Assembly (NCBI GenBank): GCA_021786215.1 | Contig: JAJYNT010000086.1 | Location: forward strand, 1-16,217 | Source of the DNA: Chloroflexota bacterium | Lineage (GTDB): Bacteria; Chloroflexota; UBA6077 | DNA: 16,217 nucleotides | Direction: 5' to 3' | In this document: piece by piece, positions 13,277-16,217 of the stretch | Numbering within the stretch: the stretch's first letter is position 1 | Layout: each line of letters starts with the position of its first letter | The notes under the pieces: generated by a model | The model's input: only the letters and a program-made list of their open reading frames with translations | The model's database searches: none | What the model was told of the DNA's origin: nothing | Translations under genes and position numbers: made by a program

Positions 13277-13724
13277 TCCCCGGCTGAATAGAGCGATTCA
13301 AAGTAGCAGACCGTCCCGTCGGTGGAGGGTGTCAGATGACGAGGGGTGGTGCGTTTTGAGACACGGCGATCCGTGGTGGTGACTGCACCGTCGATCCGCT
13401 TGCCTTCAGCGATCACACATGGTATTGCGAGAATTGTATCATCTGGGGCGATGGCGATTATCATTGTCCGGGGCCGGCCTCTCCAGAGCAAGGCGCTGCC
13501 GGCCCGTTGGCTCCCACTCGGCGGGCAGCTAGCAGCAGTTCGCAACACCTTCGCGCGAGGACCGGCGGCGGTCTCAGGTTCCGTGGCGCATCATGGCCTT
13601 GGGTCACGGCCGGCACTCGTTGCCTGGTCCGTGCGAAGCAATCAGTTTCGGGGACCACCCGCTGTTGGAGCCGAGGGATGGGCGGTGAACCGCCAGATCT
13701 TTCAAAAGAAGTCGAAGTAAGTTG
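13277..13724. other. Divergent regulatory region between ROK kinase and ROK repressor
   Basis: This gap of about 450 bases has no clear gene. On the minus strand, an extended -10 (TG-A-TACAAT, 13441-13433) could serve the kinase, though its -35 is poor. A 63-codon minus-strand frame (ATG at 13464, stop at 13273) ends with a GTGA overlap onto the alternative kinase start; I do not recognise its product. A perfect GGCGGT-GA-ACCGCC dyad (13681-13694) lies 30 bases upstream of the repressor's -35 and may be an operator. The remaining sequence shows nothing I can support. Confidence 0.35.
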
Positions 13725-13753
13725 TTGACAAACCTGGGGACTTATGCTATCTT
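13725..13753 (+). promoter_or_regulatory. Promoter of the ROK repressor operon
   Basis: A perfect TTGACA (13725-13730) and TATCTT (13748-13753) are separated by exactly 17 bases. The ATG at 13744 overlaps this promoter, which shows that translation must begin downstream, at the ATG at 13774 preceded by GTGAGGCGAG. Confidence 0.75.
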
Positions 13754-13773
13754 TTTGCAGAAGTGAGGCGAGA

Positions 13774-15006
13774 ATGACAGATGCTTTGCTAGCCGCACCC
13801 TTCTTCGCGTCAGGTCTGGGTCCCGTCGAAGAACGTATCCTTCGGTTGATGCGCGTGCAGTCGGTAGTCTCTCGCGCGGACATCGTTGAGACTACCAGCC
13901 TCAGTCGGGCCGCGGTCGCCCCGATCCTCGAGCAGTTGCTAGATCTCCACCTGATCGTCCCTGCCAAGCTGGGTGATTCCACCGGCGGTCGGCGGCCGAT
14001 GTTGTTGTCCTTGAATAAGGATGCTGCATACATCGTCGGCATCGACCTTGGTGCTACCGGCGGCAGGATAGGTATCGCCAATCTCTGTGCAGAGCCGCTG
14101 GTGATTCGCGAGGAAGCCCTGGACGTAAAGGCCGGTCCCGAAGTGGTGCTGTCTCGAGTGCGAGAGATCGTTCGCCAGTTGCTGGTCGATACGGGCATCG
14201 GGAAGGAGTCGATCCTCGGCATAGGTGTTGGAGTACCGGGGCCTGTGGAGTTTCGCTCCGGAAGGCCCACTTCGCCGCCGATCATGCCCGGCTGGGATGG
14301 CGTCAAAGTATCCGATTACTTCAGCGATGACTTCGATTGTCCTGTCTACCTCGACAACGACGTAAACGTCATGGCCATGGGCGAGCATTGGGCTGGGGTT
14401 GGGCGTGGGGTCGACAACCTGGTCTTCATCAAGGTGGCGACGGGCATAGGGGCGGGCATAATCTGCAACGGTCAGATCTACCGGGGTGACCAGGGCTGCG
14501 CGGGCGACGTGGGCCACATCATGGCCGATGCCAATGGACCCCGATGCAACTGTGGGAACGTCGGGTGTCTCGAGGCCATGGCTGCGGCGCCGGCAATGGT
14601 GCGGCTTGCGACGGCAGCGGTCGGGGAAGGCAGAAGCACTATCCTCGCCGACTTGCTGGAGCGGCAGGGGAACCTGACGGCAGTGGATATTGGGCGCGCG
14701 GCCTCTCACGGGGATCAGGCAGCCGTTGACATCGTCCGTGAGGCCGGCAGCTTGATCGGCCAGGTGCTGGCCGGACTCGTCAACTTCTATAACCCGTCCC
14801 TAATTGTCATCGGCGGTGGTGTGTCAAGGGTGGGGCATCTCCTTCTAGCCTCTATCCGTGAAGCCGTATACAGACGCTCACCACCCCTATCGACCCGGAA
14901 GCTGACCATCGTGACGTCGGCGCTCGAAGGCAAGGCGGGAGTCATCGGCTGTTCGGAGATGGTCATGGAGGAGATCCTCAAGTCTCCACTTGCTGCGAAG
15001 GTGTGA
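13774..15006 (+). CDS. ROK family transcriptional regulator (winged HTH plus sugar-kinase-like domain)
   Basis: This 410-residue protein is a ROK repressor of the NagC/Mlc/XylR type. Residues 15-65 form a winged HTH (SRADIVETTSLSRAAVAPILEQLLDLHLIV). The ROK domain follows: DLGATGGRIG (from 91), GVPGPVEFRSG, DNDVN with Asp196 at the catalytic position, and the zinc site C258-N-C260-GNVG-C265-LE. The sugar-binding ExGH is here D245-VGH, with Glu replaced by Asp. The ATP-site and catalytic Asp residues are kept, so residual kinase activity is possible. It is followed by a sugar isomerase and a Gfo/Idh/MocA dehydrogenase on the same strand, the likely regulated operon, and it may also control the divergent ROK kinase. 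Confidence 0.92.
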   Translation: MTDALLAAPFFASGLGPVEERILRLMRVQSVVSRADIVETTSLSRAAVAPILEQLLDLHLIVPAKLGDSTGGRRPMLLSLNKDAAYIVGIDLGATGGRIGIANLCAEPLVIREEALDVKAGPEVVLSRVREIVRQLLVDTGIGKESILGIGVGVPGPVEFRSGRPTSPPIMPGWDGVKVSDYFSDDFDCPVYLDNDVNVMAMGEHWAGVGRGVDNLVFIKVATGIGAGIICNGQIYRGDQGCAGDVGHIMADANGPRCNCGNVGCLEAMAAAPAMVRLATAAVGEGRSTILADLLERQGNLTAVDIGRAASHGDQAAVDIVREAGSLIGQVLAGLVNFYNPSLIVIGGGVSRVGHLLLASIREAVYRRSPPLSTRKLTIVTSALEGKAGVIGCSEMVMEEILKSPLAAKV

Positions 15007-15132
15007 ACCCGTTGGGCACCCGCTGTGGCTACCGGCATCCCGGCCTCGGTGGCGTCGATGGTTGGGTAACCTGTCGGCCCTAGGGCGTTGTCTCTCGTCG
15101 TACCACAACGGGGCGTAAGGAGAGTAGGAGCA

Positions 15133-15963
15133 GTGAAGCTATCCTGTCAGGAGCACATAGTCCCTGGGGCGTCTTTCGCTCAAAGAGTCGCGTTTCTCGC
15201 AGACTTGGGATTCGACGCTATTGAATTGACGGCGGGACAGCAGGGAACCATGGAGGGATCGCTTCGTCACCGAGTGAAGGAGATCCGTAACGTCCTGTCC
15301 GATTCCCCTGTGCGTGCCAGTGCGATCTGCACAAAGGTCTACGACCTATTGGACTCCGACCCGGCGGCGCGGCGGGCGGCCATGGCCCAGGTGGTGGATG
15401 GATTGGAGGTGGCTGCCGCCGTTGGGGCGGTGGGCTCGATAATAGTGCCCCGTTTCGGCAAGCCCTCCATACCGGATCTTGCCCCTGTCTTTACTCCCAG
15501 CGAGCTCGAGCACAGGCTGATCGTGAGCATACTGCGGGAGTTGGCGCCTCGAGCTGAGGAGTTGGGGGTGTTGATCATGCTGGAGCCGCTGCACCGCTAC
15601 ATCGCCAAATTCCTGCGCACCGTGGACCATGCGATCCAAATCTGTGAGGAGGTGGGGAGCCCCAACGTTCGCATCATGATCGACATCTTCCAGAGCTATC
15701 AGGAGGAGGTTCGAGTTCCTGACAGCATTCGACGTGCCGGTTCTCTGGTTCGCCACGTCCACCTCTCAGACAACAACCGGCGCCTGCCTGGGTTCGGATG
15801 CACCGATTTCCGGTCGGTCTTTCAGGCTCTTCGCGACATTCGGTTCTCCGACTACATGTCTCTCGAATGCGAGGTCCTCGGTGACAAGGCCGAGGAACTG
15901 CGTAGGACTGCTGCCTTCATGAGGCAGGAGCTAAGTGCGAGCACGGAGGGGAGGAATTCATGA
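15133..15963 (+). CDS. TIM-barrel sugar phosphate isomerase/epimerase (AP endonuclease 2-like fold)
   Basis: The 276-residue protein starts straight into the first strand of the barrel (KLSCQEHIVPG) and has the family metal-site pattern: Glu151 in MLEPLHRY, Asp184 in IMIDIFQSYQEE, His208/His210 in RHVHLSDNNR, and Glu245 in SLECEVLG. Such enzymes isomerise or epimerise keto sugars or inositol derivatives with a divalent metal. The GTG at 15133 is chosen because AAGGAG lies ten bases upstream and the preceding residues are not barrel-like. It is separated from the ROK repressor by 126 bases without an obvious terminator, and overlaps the next gene by four bases. The substrate is unknown; sugar acid, hexulose or inositol pathways are all plausible. 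Confidence 0.9.
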   Translation: MKLSCQEHIVPGASFAQRVAFLADLGFDAIELTAGQQGTMEGSLRHRVKEIRNVLSDSPVRASAICTKVYDLLDSDPAARRAAMAQVVDGLEVAAAVGAVGSIIVPRFGKPSIPDLAPVFTPSELEHRLIVSILRELAPRAEELGVLIMLEPLHRYIAKFLRTVDHAIQICEEVGSPNVRIMIDIFQSYQEEVRVPDSIRRAGSLVRHVHLSDNNRRLPGFGCTDFRSVFQALRDIRFSDYMSLECEVLGDKAEELRRTAAFMRQELSASTEGRNS

Positions 15964-16217
15964 TGGAAAGGGTGCGGGTGGGACTGATCGGCCTCGGTTG
16001 GATGGGCGGCGTCCACGCCGACGGCTACATCAAGATGCCGGATGTGGATCTGGTTGCCGTGGCCGATGTCGATCCGGTCCGGGCAGGGGAGTTCGCGAAA
16101 CGCTATGGCGTTCCGGACTACTACACCGATTACCACGATCTGCTTAGGCGCGATGACGTAGATGCCGTTGATGTGTCCACGCCGCCCTTCAACCACCTGG
16201 AGATTGTGCGTGACGTC
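15960..16217 (+). CDS. Gfo/Idh/MocA family oxidoreductase, 3' part missing (runs off window)
   Basis: The first 86 codons show the N-terminal Rossmann domain of the Gfo/Idh/MocA family of NAD(P)-dependent sugar or inositol dehydrogenases: VGLIGLGWMGGVHADGY with GxGxxG at 11-16, an acidic end to the second strand (VAVADVD, Asp36/Asp38), and VDAVDVSTPPFNHLE. The ATG at 15960 overlaps the isomerase TGA as ATGA and has GGGGAGG upstream, so the two genes are coupled. The catalytic EKP and C-terminal domain are off the window. It probably works with the isomerase in oxidising a sugar or inositol. Confidence 0.93.
   Translation, partial: MMERVRVGLIGLGWMGGVHADGYIKMPDVDLVAVADVDPVRAGEFAKRYGVPDYYTDYHDLLRRDDVDAVDVSTPPFNHLEIVRDV

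Noticed and set aside
13744..13773. Upstream ATG of the ROK repressor
   Set aside because: It overlaps the -10 region of the best promoter in the gap; the ATG at 13774 has a ribosome site and gives a normal N-terminus.

Overview
The window looks like a chromosome segment of a GC-rich, anaerobic, sulfur-metabolising bacterium, with a lineage close to Chloroflexota as my best guess. The basis is a dissimilatory-type sulfite reductase gene pair, a selenocysteine tRNA, an NADH-sensing Rex repressor, ROK-family sugar genes, and two intergenic hairpin repeats of a kind I associate with Chloroflexota and related metagenomic genomes. The phylum is an inference; nothing in the window fixes it.

Region 1 (1-1100): the 5' part of a minus-strand NfeD/ClpP-class membrane serine protease gene that runs off the left edge, followed by a gene-poor stretch holding divergent promoter candidates. 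Region 2 (1110-6636): the centre of interest, a plus-strand run of DUF1847 protein, dsrA-like, dsrB-like, a small zinc-ribbon protein, a CbiA/DsrN-type amidase and a DUF169 protein. From dsrA to the amidase the genes overlap by 4-14 bases, so they are almost certainly one operon. DsrAB would reduce sulfite (or run in reverse) with siroheme and 4Fe-4S clusters, and the DsrN-type amidase probably makes the siroheme amide found in Dsr enzymes. dsrC, dsrD and dsrMKJOP are absent here. The subunits show motif differences from textbook DsrAB, and a twin 17-bp operator-like repeat lies just upstream.

Region 3 (6637-9173): hemA (glutamyl-tRNA reductase, first committed step to tetrapyrroles and so to siroheme) on the minus strand and rex on the plus strand, divergent. 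The hemA -10 box is covered by a Rex-like operator, which suggests redox control of tetrapyrrole supply. A mobile-looking palindromic repeat separates hemA from the dsr operon. Region 4 (9164-12157): a DUF255/YyaL-type thioredoxin-fold protein, a small basic membrane protein, a stand-alone receiver-domain response regulator, and tRNA-Sec (UCA anticodon) with its own promoter and a perfect 17+17 palindrome behind it. Region 5 (12257-16217): sugar metabolism, with a ROK sugar kinase, a divergently transcribed ROK repressor with an HTH, a TIM-barrel sugar isomerase/epimerase and the start of a Gfo/Idh/MocA dehydrogenase cut by the right edge.

Several gene starts were set by promoter and ribosome-binding-site evidence and are shorter than the longest possible reading frame: NfeD at 799, ROK repressor at 13774, isomerase at 15133, DUF255 protein at 10705 and ROK kinase at 13264.
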